Below are positions 45,539 through 54,348 of a DNA stretch of 64,000 nt, piece after piece (within the stretch, counting starts at the first letter, position 1; each line of letters opens with the position of its first letter). This stretch comes from NVTR01 sp965237505 (lineage in GTDB: Bacteria > Pseudomonadota > Alphaproteobacteria > Rhodobacterales > Rhodobacteraceae), in contig CBDEFR010000009.1 in assembly GCA_965237505.1 (NCBI GenBank), positions 1,240,001 to 1,304,000 on the forward strand. Direction: 5' to 3'. A program made the translations under genes and the position numbers. The notes below the pieces were generated by a model. That model did no database searches, was not told the DNA's origin, and saw nothing but the letters and a program-made list of their open reading frames with translations.

Positions 45539-45591
45539 AAGTTAGTGCCGTGGTTTTAGGCCACAGGCACCGGCGGTAACTGCATAAATTT

Positions 45592-46692
45592 CTAATCCAT
45601 CTCGGCCCTGATCTGCTGGCGCAGAATGTCAATCGGCAGCCGTTTGCCGTCTTGTGTGAAACACCAGTAAGTCCAGCCATTGCAGCTTGGCGCGCCTTCC
45701 AGCGCGGCGCCGACCTGGTGGATTGAGCCGCGGATGTCGTCGGCGATCAGGGTGCCGTCAGCGCGCACTTTGGCCGCGTAACGCCCGTTGAGCGAGGTCA
45801 GCAGCTCGCCCGGTCGCAGCATCCCGCGTTCGACCAGTTGTCCGAATGGCACTCGTGGTTCGGCGCGTTTACTGGTGGACACCTGCAGCGCCTCGCGATC
45901 AAACTTGCGCACTTTGGATATCCGCCGCTCGGCGATCGCACGGTAGGTGTCGTCGCGCTCGATCCCGATGAAGTCGCGGCCCAGCATCTTGGCCACCGCG
46001 CCGGTGGTTCCGGTGCCAAAGAACGGATCCAGCACCACATCACCCGGATTGGTGGTGGCCACCAGAGCCCGGTGCAGCAGGCTTTCCGGTTTTTGCGTTG
46101 GATGCGCCTTGTCGCCGTTGCTGTCCTTGATGCGTTCGTGCCCGGTGCAGATCGGCAGCAGCCAGTCAGAGCGCATCTGGATACCCTCGTTCAGTGCTTT
46201 CAGGGCTTCGTAGTTGAACGTGTATTTGCTGGCCTCGCTTCGCGACGCCCAGATCAGCGTTTCATGGGCGTTGGTCAGGCGTTTGCCGCGGAAATTCGGC
46301 ATCGGGTTGGATTTGCGCCAGACCACGTCGTTCAAAATCCAGAACCGGGCGTTTTGCAGCGCCACGCCGACCCGGAAAATGTTGTGATACGAGCCGATCA
46401 CCCAGATTGCGCCGTCCGGTTTCAGCAATCTGCGGGCCGCACCAAGCCAGGCTTCGGTGAACCGGTCATAGGCCGCGAATGATACGAACTGATCCCAGGC
46501 ATCGTCAACCGCGTATACGCGCGAATTGTCGGGGCGATGCAGGTCGCCCTTGAGCTGCAGGTTATAGGGCGGATCGGCAAAGATCAGATCGATCGAGCCC
46601 TTGGGCAGGCCGTTCATCACATCTACGCAATCACCGGCCAATATCTGGTTAAGCGGAAGCGCGCATGCTTGCTTGCGGGTCCTGTTGGTCAT
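45592..46692 (-). CDS. ccrM: CcrM-type adenine DNA methyltransferase (GANTC)
   Basis: The 366-residue protein has the beta-class N6-adenine methylase order: the catalytic FADPPYNLQLKG (about residues 39-50) first, and the AdoMet motif DVVLDPFFGTGTTGAVA later. The C-terminal 80 residues (GQLVERGMLRPGELL, then APSCNGWTYWCF) are the CcrM-specific extension. CcrM methylates GANTC sites as a cell-cycle clock in alphaproteobacteria. It lies downstream of rnhB, as commonly seen in the order, and has its own terminator. Confidence 0.96.
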   Translation of the reverse strand: MTNRTRKQACALPLNQILAGDCVDVMNGLPKGSIDLIFADPPYNLQLKGDLHRPDNSRVYAVDDAWDQFVSFAAYDRFTEAWLGAARRLLKPDGAIWVIGSYHNIFRVGVALQNARFWILNDVVWRKSNPMPNFRGKRLTNAHETLIWASRSEASKYTFNYEALKALNEGIQMRSDWLLPICTGHERIKDSNGDKAHPTQKPESLLHRALVATTNPGDVVLDPFFGTGTTGAVAKMLGRDFIGIERDDTYRAIAERRISKVRKFDREALQVSTSKRAEPRVPFGQLVERGMLRPGELLTSLNGRYAAKVRADGTLIADDIRGSIHQVGAALEGAPSCNGWTYWCFTQDGKRLPIDILRQQIRAEMD

Positions 46693-46782
46693 CTATGCCC
46701 CTGTCGTCACGCCGTTGTCGGCGGGCGTTATGTTGAAACCAAGATGAGTCAAAGGTGATTCTGCGTCAAATTCTTTTTTGAA

Positions 46783-47418
46783 TCAGCGGCTTACAGATTT
46801 TTCTTGATACAAGATGTTGTGGATGGGCTTGAACGATCGTCTATGGTGTGGGGTTACGCCAAGAATTTGCAGCGCCAAGTGATGCTCTTTTGTCGGATAG
46901 CCGGCGTTTCGCTCCCAACCATAGCCGGGATGCTGTTGCGCCAAATCCACCATCAGGGCGTCGCGCCACACTTTGGCCACAATCGAGGCCGCTGCAATCG
47001 ACAGTGAACGGGCGTCGCCTTTGACGATTGATCTCGCCTGTTCCTTCAGTTCGTCAGGGATTCGGTTGCCGTCCACCAAGACATGGTCTGCGGCAGTCGG
47101 AAGCGCCGCCACCGCGCGTTCCATCGCCAGCAGCGACGCATGCAAGATATTGAGCGTGTCAACCTCGTGCACCGATGCCTGCGCGACGGCGACATCTGAA
47201 ACTTGCCAAATCTGCGGCGCAATCAGCCGCCGCCGTTTGCGCGACATGGATTTTGAATCGCCCAACCTGCCGGGGATTTGATCGGGGTTCAATCGCACCG
47301 CCGCGGCAACCACCGGACCGGCAAGCGGACCACGGCCCACTTCATCGACACCGACGACATACTCAGCGCCGCCCGCGATGGCGGCCTGTTCGAAGTGGAA
47401 ATTCGGGATTTTGGCCAT
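46783..47418 (-). CDS. rnhB: Ribonuclease HII
   Basis: The start ATG 47418 (MAKIPNFHFE) gives 211 residues; a longer frame upstream lacks homology. Motifs are VVGVDEVGRGPLAGPVV with the first Asp-Glu pair, LGDSKSMSRKRR, HVLVDGNRIP and SIAAASIVAKVWRD. It removes ribonucleotides and RNA primers from DNA hybrids. It is 90 bp upstream of ccrM on the same strand. Confidence 0.94.
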   Translation of the reverse strand: MAKIPNFHFEQAAIAGGAEYVVGVDEVGRGPLAGPVVAAAVRLNPDQIPGRLGDSKSMSRKRRRLIAPQIWQVSDVAVAQASVHEVDTLNILHASLLAMERAVAALPTAADHVLVDGNRIPDELKEQARSIVKGDARSLSIAAASIVAKVWRDALMVDLAQQHPGYGWERNAGYPTKEHHLALQILGVTPHHRRSFKPIHNILYQEKSVSR

Positions 47419-47817
47419 GCGGAGAGCCAACATTTTTGTGCGGCTGGGCGCAAGTTGAAATGCGGGATGATATGTCTGCCATGCGGACAAAGCGGCCAAT
47501 CATCTGATGGCGTTGAACGACCGGTTCTGACCCAAGGCGGAACCCAGCGTCTGGTGGTGGAGTTTTGAGCAGAATCGCCACCTGCATACAAGACGGAAGC
47601 AATCTCCAGTGTATTTTCCTTGCAATGGTCGCTAAGCCGCTGGACGCAGATTGGGGCAAATTCGGCTCTCCTTACAACCTCGGCAGGTTACTTTATGGAC
47701 CATCAAATGCAACGTCTGGTCGGGCAGTAGATCGGGCCTGTCTAATCGCAAGGTAGCCAAGCGCGTAGAGCACGACGTGCCTCACCGCTCGCTCCCGTTG
47801 GCCATACTCAAACCCGC
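47419..47817. other. Intergenic stretch of about 400 bp, nothing recognised
   Basis: Frames on both strands are open for up to about 100 codons, but none matches a recognised family or has a clear ribosome binding site. It ends at the left terminus of the IS1380-type element and may contain a disrupted gene end. Confidence 0.4.
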
Positions 47818-49472
47818 ATTCCCCAAGTAGCTGACGGATTTGTTTTCATTCAAGCCCGTATTTGTGTTATATTACAGCAGGTTAATGTGGCGGAAGGTTG
47901 TAGATCATGGATCACCCAGAGGGTGCGGGCAAATCAGGTGGTGTCAGACTGGGTTTTGACCGTCGGGTACGGCTTGAGTTCCACGGTTCCAAGATCAGTT
48001 CTGACGGCGGGTTGCTGCTGTATCGGGAATTGGATGAAGTGCTCAGCCTGCACGATATGGCTGGCGGTCTTCTCAAGGACGTGCGCAAGGGCCGCAATTG
48101 CGTTCACACCCTTGTCGGGCTTTTGCGTCAGTCTGTCTTTGGTCGCCTTGCTGGCTACGAGGACGTCAATGACGCGGAGCGTTTAGCGCTCGATCCGGTG
48201 ATGCGCCAGATTGTGGGCGGACGGGCTGTTGATGAACAGGCAGCATCCGCGAGCCAGATGGGGCGGTTTGAGACTGAGGTTCTGGCAGTGAATGATAATC
48301 GCGCGGCACTTTCTGATCTGTCGGGACAGTGGATTGACGCGGTGCATGACCGCAAAGGGCTGAAGTACATCACACTGGACATGGACAGTTCTGTCAGCCC
48401 GACCCACGGGGCACAGGAAGGAACCGCATGGAACGGGCACTTCGGCTGCATGTGTTATCATCCGCTCTTCATCTTCAACCAGTTTGGTCATCTGGAGCGC
48501 AGCGTCCTGCGCCATGGCAACGTCCATAGTGCCGATGGATGGAAAGCGCTTCTGGCTCCCGTCATCGCCCGCTATGCAAAGCGAGACCTGATGCGGTTCT
48601 TTAGGGCGGATGCCGCCTTTGCCATCCCGGAGCTGTACAAAGACCTTGAAGCGGCGGAATATTATTATGCTGTCCGCCTGAAGAAGAACGCTGTGTTGGA
48701 AAGTCGCATCGCGCATCGTCTCACCCGCCCAGTGGGGCGACCGTCAAAGACCAAGGTCAAACGCTTCTATGAAGAGTTCGAGTATCAGGCCCAAAGCTGG
48801 GATAAGCCGCGCCGGGTGGTCGCCAAAATCGAGTGGCATCCGGACGAGTTGTTTCCCCGTTTGGGTTTCATCGTGACCAACCTGCCGATGGAGCCAGAGG
48901 AGGTTGTCCGCTTCTACAACCAGCGGGGCACGGCAGAGCAACACATCAAGGAGGGCAAGCAGGCCATCACCTGGACGCGACTGTCCTGCAAACGCTTTGC
49001 CAACAACGAGGTGCGGCTTCAGCTTCACGCACTGGCCTATAACCTTGGCATCTTCTTGCAGGGCGTAGAACTGCCCGAGGAGGTGGCCGACTGGTCACTC
49101 ACCAGTTTGCAGACCCGGCTTATCAAAACCGGCGCAAGAGTTGTTCGACACGCCCGTGCCATCACCTTCCAACTGGCTGAGGTTGCTATCAGTGGCTCCC
49201 TTTTCCAGGGCATCCTCAAAGCCATTCAGCGCCTACGCGCACCTCCATGTCCGCATGAGCGCCATCGTCGCAATACCTCAACAAAAGCGGCAAAGTAGAT
49301 GTGTCCAGAAATCGACGATACGGCGCGACAGGGGCAAAAAACAGGTACAGAGGCCCAGAACACAGACCAAAACATCAAAGTCACGCTCGACTGACCAAGG
49401 CAACCAGCGACAACCTTGCGAAAACAGCCAAACGCGGCTAAATTACCTCAAAGCCCAAGCTACTTGGGGAAT
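47818..49472 (+). mobile_element. IS1380-type element B, apparently intact
   Basis: Perfect 15-bp inverted ends ATTCCCCAAGTAGCT bound 1655 bp containing one intact transposase gene. No 4-bp target duplication is evident next to the repeats, so the insertion may be old, or one flank may have been rearranged. The ends share CATT-CCCA with the first IS1380-type element but otherwise differ. Confidence 0.85.
47907..49298 (+). CDS. IS1380-family transposase B, intact
   Basis: The 463-residue protein is uninterrupted and aligns along its length with the amber-containing copy near 26 kb. Features are RVRLEFHGSKISSDGGLLLY at the start, the catalytic ITLDMDSSVSPTHGAQEG, FFRADAAFAIPELY and FYNQRGTAEQHIKEGKQAI. 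At the position of the other copy's amber codon it has Glu (FETEVLA). It could be active. Confidence 0.95.
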   Translation: MDHPEGAGKSGGVRLGFDRRVRLEFHGSKISSDGGLLLYRELDEVLSLHDMAGGLLKDVRKGRNCVHTLVGLLRQSVFGRLAGYEDVNDAERLALDPVMRQIVGGRAVDEQAASASQMGRFETEVLAVNDNRAALSDLSGQWIDAVHDRKGLKYITLDMDSSVSPTHGAQEGTAWNGHFGCMCYHPLFIFNQFGHLERSVLRHGNVHSADGWKALLAPVIARYAKRDLMRFFRADAAFAIPELYKDLEAAEYYYAVRLKKNAVLESRIAHRLTRPVGRPSKTKVKRFYEEFEYQAQSWDKPRRVVAKIEWHPDELFPRLGFIVTNLPMEPEEVVRFYNQRGTAEQHIKEGKQAITWTRLSCKRFANNEVRLQLHALAYNLGIFLQGVELPEEVADWSLTSLQTRLIKTGARVVRHARAITFQLAEVAISGSLFQGILKAIQRLRAPPCPHERHRRNTSTKAAK

Positions 49473-49647
49473 ATCAGTACAGACGAATTGGAGCATGTCA
49501 AACAGAGCGCCGCATTGAAGCGCGCACACCAAAGCCATCGTCTGGCTTTCGGCAGCGCTATTGACGCGGCCGGGTTTTCAAGATTGCCTGCGGCGGCGCC
49601 AAACAGCGCCTGATATGCGCGCCAAAGTTGGAATGTCGATGACAAAG

Positions 49648-50265
49648 CTATCCGGAATAATCGCCCTCAAAGAAGTGTTGCGCCCAAATGATTGGAATCA
49701 ATACAACCAGTGCAACTGTAATAAGAAATACATAGACATCAATAATTTCGGCTCCTGTGACGCCGGATGGCGAAACAGGGTCCCATATTAATTTGATTAG
49801 AATGTCCGGAACCATGTTCAGTAAAAACACCCCTACGCTTAAGACGCTCGTAATCAGCACCCTAGGACTCATCCACCGAATAGCACTCATCCACCGAGTA
49901 TGCGTGTCTCGCAATTCAAATAATTTGGCAATTTGTGCAAATTGAATGCCAGGATGAGCCGCCTCGAATTGAAGCGCTAATGTCTCGAGCGGATAGTCAC
50001 TTAGCACCACATCGTAAAATGGGCTGGACCGCTCTTTCTCATTCGCAGACCGCCGGATCAAGTCATATAAAACCGGACTGCCAATCGACACGAACAAAAC
50101 AGTCGGCAGAATCGGAATCAAATGCCTAATCCAATGCTCACTTAAATATAAGCGACTGCGCATATCGACAGTATATGTGGCATAGTCCATCAAAGTCGGG
50201 AGGACAGAGTCATACTCGGCTTCCAGGCACGCGGGCATCGGCTTTTCTTCTCTCAAGGTCTTCAC
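49648..50265 (-). CDS. Hypothetical membrane protein
   Basis: The 205-residue protein has about three hydrophobic segments: LIPILPTVLFVSIGSPVLY near residue 50, VLITSVLSVGVFLLNMVP near 135, and VYVFLITVALVVLIPIIW near 178. A Glu-rich soluble loop lies between the first two. No family is recognised. It is isolated between an IS1380-type element and a gene-poor stretch, which suggests accessory DNA. Confidence 0.6.
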   Translation of the reverse strand: MKTLREEKPMPACLEAEYDSVLPTLMDYATYTVDMRSRLYLSEHWIRHLIPILPTVLFVSIGSPVLYDLIRRSANEKERSSPFYDVVLSDYPLETLALQFEAAHPGIQFAQIAKLFELRDTHTRWMSAIRWMSPRVLITSVLSVGVFLLNMVPDILIKLIWDPVSPSGVTGAEIIDVYVFLITVALVVLIPIIWAQHFFEGDYSG

Positions 50266-50420
50266 CCAACTAACAAATATCAGGCCTAACGATAGGGCCC
50301 CAGCGACGCTGTTCTTTCAGCATAAGCCGAGATGGCACCTCCGATCTGCCAGGAATGATAGCACAATGTTGCGTAACAAACTTGGAGCTTAGTAGAAGCG
50401 TCGGATGTCCGCTTATGGCA
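50266..50420. other. Intergenic stretch, nothing recognised
   Basis: No gene is supported. A short minus-strand frame (50270-50473) runs across the start of the neighbouring inverted-repeat element and is probably spurious. Confidence 0.4.
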
Positions 50421-50637
50421 TATTCTGTTGAAAAACTCCAATATCGGGCCTGATCGATGGACTTTTTTGCCATCCAGCCTGATCAGTTACTTTTGGCGAG
50501 GGGGTCGGCCTAACTCGCCCTCCGTCGCTCTTGAGCAAGCGCTCAGCGTCTCATGAACAACCCTATCCGACTTTCTCATATGACGTGTTTTAACCGGAAT
50601 ATTTCTTTGTCTGATTTTCGGAGTTTTTCAACAGAAT
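50421..50637. repeat. MITE-like element bounded by 18-bp perfect inverted repeats
   Basis: ATTCTGTTGAAAAACTCC at 50421-50438 is repeated as its exact reverse complement at 50620-50637. The 217-bp unit has no coding capacity for a transposase. The terminal motif with GTTGAAAAACTCC resembles ends of some insertion sequences. No clear target duplication was found. A non-autonomous element is inferred. Confidence 0.6.
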
Positions 50638-50805
50638 AGGCACATAGCTGCAGCCCGAATTTTAATCCGAAAGGCCTGTTCGGACTCGAACCGGACATCC
50701 AACTTCGCTCACCCAAAAGGAAAAAGCGGCGGATGGTCTTTCGACCACCCGCCCTAAGGGCCGACACGAAAGCTGGGGATGTCCGCGCCGGCTGCTCGAA
50801 ATTCG
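50638..50805. other. Intergenic stretch with a weak tRNA-like T-arm
   Basis: The minus strand has GGTTCGAGTCC within a partial stem near 50680-50700, but no matching acceptor or anticodon arm was found. No gene is supported. Confidence 0.35.
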
Positions 50806-51252
50806 TTACCGCCGCCAACCGGCGACCCGATAGCCTCGGCGGCTCAGGCACTCGGCGTCAAATACCTCGGCGCGCCGGCCATAGCGGACCTGGATGGTGT
50901 CACGGCAGACCCGCGGCAGCCGGTCGACGTGGCGAATGAATTCGCGCAGGCAGATCTTGCTGTAGACGCCGCGCGCACCGCGCCGGGTCCGGACCCGGAA
51001 AAAACATTGCTCGGGCAAAAAACGGCCGAACTGGCGTCTGCGCTGTTGTGGGTGCCTGTGACTGCGTCGCGTGACGGTCGGGCGTTGTGATTTATTGCTG
51101 TTCTGGATTGCCTTGCCAATGATAAACAAGGTAAGTGCGCCTGCAAATAGCCGGTTAAGATCGTCGTTGCTTGCGGCCTGCACAGGGGCGGCCGAAACGC
51201 TGGTAAGGGCGATGCTCAGGGCAAGAATTGATGCCGTTAATGTTTTGGTCAT
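50806..51252 (-). CDS. Hypothetical secreted protein
   Basis: The start ATG 51252 has an AAAGGATG ribosome binding site and opens a signal peptide (MTKTLTASILALSIALTS, cleavage likely after APVQAA). A hydrophobic ALTLFIIGKAI segment follows, then an Arg-rich region with four Cys and pairs such as RRGARGVYSKICLREFIRH and DRLPRVCRD. The pattern resembles small periplasmic proteins seen in roseobacters, with unknown function. The product is 148 residues. Confidence 0.7.
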   Translation of the reverse strand: MTKTLTASILALSIALTSVSAAPVQAASNDDLNRLFAGALTLFIIGKAIQNSNKSQRPTVTRRSHRHPQQRRRQFGRFLPEQCFFRVRTRRGARGVYSKICLREFIRHVDRLPRVCRDTIQVRYGRRAEVFDAECLSRRGYRVAGWRR

Positions 51253-51405
51253 TGGTTCATCCTTTCTCGGGGCAACCGGGCGAGAGATCGGTCGCGATAA
51301 CCAGATGATCGGTGGAGCTGCGCAGCTAAACAATATCAGCCCATTGTTATTGGATAGCAGGGGTAAAGTCGGGCTATGATATTGAATATCCAGGCCGGGG
51401 TGCAC

Positions 51406-51723
51406 ATGGTCGTGCTTATGAAAAAGCTACTTATATCCTCTGTCACCGCGTTATCGCTGTTGACAATCATGGCCCTGGCCAGCCCGGCCAAGGCGGAATG
51501 CTATGCCGACTACAAAGCCAAGCGCGACAATCCGCTGCGCCTGCATTACGGTGTCATAGAATTACCGGATGCAATTTGCGCTGATCCTGCGCAGACCAAG
51601 GCTGAAATAGCCGCGCGGATTGGCCAAAACGGCTGGCGATTGTTGAATGTCTTGTCGATATTCGACGAGACCGGGCTGGGGGATAAGAAAGAGAGTGCTG
51701 GGAAATTCTTCCTTCGTTTCTGA
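51406..51723 (+). CDS. Hypothetical small secreted protein
   Basis: From ATG 51406 (with GGGG just upstream) the product is about 105 residues. It has a signal peptide ending ALASPAKAE, then CYADYKAKRDNPLRLHYG and NGWRLLNVLSIFDETGL. It resembles a small conserved periplasmic protein of Rhodobacterales, with unknown role. Its end overlaps the likely start of the membrane winged-helix gene, so the two may be co-translated and functionally linked. Confidence 0.7.
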   Translation: MVVLMKKLLISSVTALSLLTIMALASPAKAECYADYKAKRDNPLRLHYGVIELPDAICADPAQTKAEIAARIGQNGWRLLNVLSIFDETGLGDKKESAGKFFLRF

Positions 51724-52399
51724 TACACGGCGATCGGGGGCGCGCATTGTAGCGATCGGCATTGCCGCGATCGTGGCGATCCTGTTGGTGGCGGCGATCT
51801 TGCTGTTCAGCAACCTGCCGGACGCCAACGTGTTTAACCAACGTGTGGAACAGATATTCGTCGCCAATGACGATCTGACCTCGAACGCCGAGATCAAATT
51901 GCTTGAAATCCTGGCCGCAAGCGGCACCGCTTTTTCCGGCGTTCTGGAAAGCTATCGAACGGTGATATTCGTGCTGCTGGTGTTTGCCAGCGCGCTGCTG
52001 GTCGCGGCACTGGTGTTTCTGGTCACAATCATCGCGCTCAATCGCCGGATGGGCGAGATCGAGCGCGCCGGTATTCAGGTGTCATCGCTGTTGATCAGCC
52101 GTGATGAGCGCACGGTTTATCTGAACAACATGGAGTTCAAGCTGACCGAGGCGGCGATCGAGACGCTCTCGGTTCTGGCCGAGGCGCGCATGGACGACGA
52201 TATTCTGTCGGGCGCCGAGATTGAGGCGGTGATTTCGGGGCGCAATGCCGCTGACTGTGACGAAGCGGCAGGGGCCACCCGGATCAAACGGCTGCGCGAT
52301 ATGCTTGGCAATCAGATGGTCAGCGAATTGCTGATCAAGAACATTGCCCGCAAGGGGTATATGCTGGCGATTGAAAAAGGCGTGATCCAACTGATCTGA
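51695..52399 (+). CDS. Membrane-tethered protein with a C-terminal OmpR-type winged helix
   Basis: The start is uncertain: GTG 51695 is preferred over ATG 51647 because it leaves a smaller overlap. The product (about 234 residues) has one membrane helix near residues 18-38 (IVAIGIAAIVAILLVAAILLF), about 50 residues likely in the periplasm, and a second helix near 90-115. The C-terminal 100 residues follow the winged-helix pattern of OmpR/ToxR regulators: VYLNNMEFKLTEAAIETLSVL, then TRIKRLRDMLG and LIKNIARKGYML. The order membrane-then-DNA-binding is the reverse of ToxR and CadC. The target is unknown. Confidence 0.7.
   Translation: MLGNSSFVSDTRRSGARIVAIGIAAIVAILLVAAILLFSNLPDANVFNQRVEQIFVANDDLTSNAEIKLLEILAASGTAFSGVLESYRTVIFVLLVFASALLVAALVFLVTIIALNRRMGEIERAGIQVSSLLISRDERTVYLNNMEFKLTEAAIETLSVLAEARMDDDILSGAEIEAVISGRNAADCDEAAGATRIKRLRDMLGNQMVSELLIKNIARKGYMLAIEKGVIQLI
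52267..52399 (+). repeat. 133-bp direct repeat, copy 1 (3' end of the winged-helix gene)
   Basis: This segment encodes the recognition helix and wing up to the stop. It matches 53152-53284 without gaps at an offset of 885 bases, differing at about eight positions. Confidence 0.92.
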
Positions 52400-52475
52400 G
52401 CGAGCGAGCCGACCGTGAAGTTTGTTCCGCATCCGGCTGGCTGTGATATTTCCTCGATGTGGGAGTCTTTGGCGT

Positions 52476-52907
52476 ATGGGCGATACTCGGCAAATCCATC
52501 CAGGCGGGTGCCTTTGCGGCGCGGTCCGTTACAATATTAGTGGCCCGCTTCGGGATGTGGTTATTTGTCACTGCACGATGTGCCAAAAACTGCACGGCGC
52601 AGTGGGCGCGCACACGAAAGCGCCAAAGTCAAACATCACGTTTTCAGAGCAACGTGGCCTTGCGTGGTATTCGAGTTCCAATCGGGCTCGACGCGGGTTT
52701 TGCAAGATTTGCGGATCCAGCCTATTTTGGGATCCGGTCAACCAACCGGGCATGGGAATCCTGGCTGGTTCACTGGATTCGTCCGCTGGCTTACGAACAA
52801 TCGGCCACATATTTGTTGCTGAAAAATGTGAATTTGACGACGTAACAGACAACACCCGGCAATTTCATGGATCATCCAGTGGCGCCTTTGAAGGCGACGA
52901 ATTGTGA
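52476..52907 (+). CDS. GFA-family (glutathione-dependent formaldehyde-activating-like) protein
   Basis: The start ATG 52476 (GDTRQIHPGGCLCGAVRY) gives 143 residues. Zinc-binding Cys are seen in GGCLCGAVRY, VICHCTMCQKLHG and FCKICGSSLFWD, the pattern of the GFA (Mss4-like) fold. Most members have no proven reaction. It lies between the membrane winged-helix gene and a truncated copy of the same gene's tail. Confidence 0.87.
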   Translation: MGDTRQIHPGGCLCGAVRYNISGPLRDVVICHCTMCQKLHGAVGAHTKAPKSNITFSEQRGLAWYSSSNRARRGFCKICGSSLFWDPVNQPGMGILAGSLDSSAGLRTIGHIFVAEKCEFDDVTDNTRQFHGSSSGAFEGDEL

Positions 52908-52980
52908 CTTCATTACGCTGCCCGTATGCCCATGCAAGACAAACCCGCCTGTGGTCGTCCACCACGTTCATTAAAAGGAA

Positions 52981-53151
52981 TCAGACCCGCGCCGCCGCCG
53001 CGCAGATCACCGTCGGGTATTCCTCGGCCAGGCTAAGCGACAATAACCCAGGCTCGCAGTCAGGAACCACAAACAGACGGTCGAGGTCGATTTGGGTCGG
53101 CGCGGCAGGTAGGCAGGCCGCGATCCCATCGACCGTTTCCACCCGGTTGCT
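52981..53151 (-). other. Unidentified minus-strand coding remnant
   Basis: The minus strand is open for about 54 codons (PTQIDLDRLFVVPDCEPGLL, ending VICAAAARV) and looks like the C-terminal end of a soluble enzyme, although the family was not identified. Its 5' part is replaced by the duplicated tail of the winged-helix gene, so it is likely the scar of a recombination event. Confidence 0.4.
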
Positions 53152-53284
53152 GGCAGGGGCGACGCGGATCAAACGGCTGCGCGATATGCTTGGCAATCAG
53201 ATGGTCAGCGAGTTGCTGATCAAGAACATTGCACGCAAGGGGTATATGCTGGCGATTGAAAAAGGCGTGATCCGGTTGATTTGA
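53152..53284 (+). pseudogene. Truncated copy of the winged-helix gene tail (133-bp repeat, copy 2)
   Basis: The copy encodes GATRIKRLRDMLG through GVIRLI and the stop TGA, the last 43 residues of the upstream gene. Six of the seven codons that differ between the copies are synonymous (for example GAA/GAG, CTG/TTG, ATC/ATT); only CAA to CGG changes a residue. Everything upstream of the repeat is unrelated. It lacks membrane helices and most of the winged helix. Confidence 0.85.
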
Positions 53285-53324
53285 GGGGGGCGGTGGGCCG
53301 GGCGCCATGCAAATACCGCTGCAC

Positions 53325-53651
53325 CTATGATGTCCGGGAGTTCGCGGCGAGCGCGCGCAAGTGTTCCATGAAAGGGCGGCCTTCGAATTTTTGATACCCG
53401 TCGATCGGTTCGATCTTCATGTCCTGAAAATGCCTGTCGTACACCGTCGCCCGTTCGTGAGCCAGCGGAGTGGAACAGAAACACATGCTGCTGAACCGGA
53501 CGTCGCCATTATCCGTAATCACTGCACGGTTCATTGAATCCACGATCTCGGCGCCGTCTGGACGTTGGTTTTGAATTGTTCCGTCGGTGAGCTTTTGTAA
53601 GAAGTCGGCGGCGAACTCGGTGTTTAATGCGGCGGTTACGCGATAAAACAT
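53325..53651 (-). CDS. Conserved hypothetical protein
   Basis: The 108-residue protein begins MFYRVTAALNTEFAADFLQKL and has QRPDGAEIVDSMNRAVITD and an end with GYQKFEGRPFMEHL. It is soluble, with no signal peptide. The even composition and good codon use suggest a real gene, but no family function is known. It stands between the duplicated tail and a VOC-family gene. Confidence 0.65.
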   Translation of the reverse strand: MFYRVTAALNTEFAADFLQKLTDGTIQNQRPDGAEIVDSMNRAVITDNGDVRFSSMCFCSTPLAHERATVYDRHFQDMKIEPIDGYQKFEGRPFMEHLRALAANSRTS

Positions 53652-53829
53652 TTTCTATCCTTTCGCATGTTTTTGCTGCGCGCCAGCCCTGAGAGCACCC
53701 AGCTGCGGTATTGATGCGGCTGCATCGCGATCCTTCGCGACGCTCCAGATCACAAAATAGAACTTCAACCATACTTGAGGTCAAGACATTCATTGAAATC
53801 GTTTTACCAACGGCAATTGGCAAGGAAAG

Positions 53830-54252
53830 TTAATCGGTCCAAAGCCGCGGCTCGGCAAATTCAACCGAATTGCCAGCCGGGTCGCGAATGTAGAGTGATC
53901 TGGCACCATTGGGCCACCGAAAGTCCGCATCAATTTCAATTTTTTCAGCTAAGAACTTCGCGCACCACGCGTCTATCTCGCTGGCCTCGGCGGCAAAACA
54001 CACATGGCCCGGGCCGTGTGAGCCGTGGGGTGGAACCGGCAATTCGGCGGATGCCGATGCTTGCGCGGTGGCGTTCGGGTTAAAGACCAGCAACATGCCC
54101 TGTCCGCAACGAAAAAATACGTGGCGTCCAGGAGCGGCGACAACCTTTTCCAAACCCAGTAGGCGGCCATAGAAAACCTCGGCGGCCGATAAGTCCTCGG
54201 CGTAAATGGAGGTTTCCAGAATGTAGACTGGCGTTGTCGGTTTTTGGGTCAT
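53830..54252 (-). CDS. VOC-family (glyoxalase/dioxygenase fold) protein
   Basis: The start ATG 54252 gives about 140 residues with two beta-alpha-beta units: ILETSIYAEDLSAAEVFYGRLLGL, then GHVCFAAEASEIDAW and SLYIRDPAGNSVEFAEP. The metal-binding His/Glu positions (GPGHVCF, NSVEF) are present. The substrate is unknown. The next gene upstream on the same strand is the enamidase-like amidohydrolase; the spacing of about 100 bp leaves co-transcription open. Confidence 0.87.
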   Translation of the reverse strand: MTQKPTTPVYILETSIYAEDLSAAEVFYGRLLGLEKVVAAPGRHVFFRCGQGMLLVFNPNATAQASASAELPVPPHGSHGPGHVCFAAEASEIDAWCAKFLAEKIEIDADFRWPNGARSLYIRDPAGNSVEFAEPRLWTD

Positions 54253-54348
54253 GCGAACATCACTTACGAGTGCCGGAACGGCGTTGTCCAAAAAATGAAA
54301 AATCTTTTCGCGGTGACACCCGGATTTGCAGTTGACCATGCCAATCGA

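Noticed and set aside
50650..50720. A tRNA gene, suggested by a GGTTCGAGTCC T-arm-like sequence on the minus strand
   Set aside because: No acceptor stem, D-arm or anticodon arm could be assembled around it.
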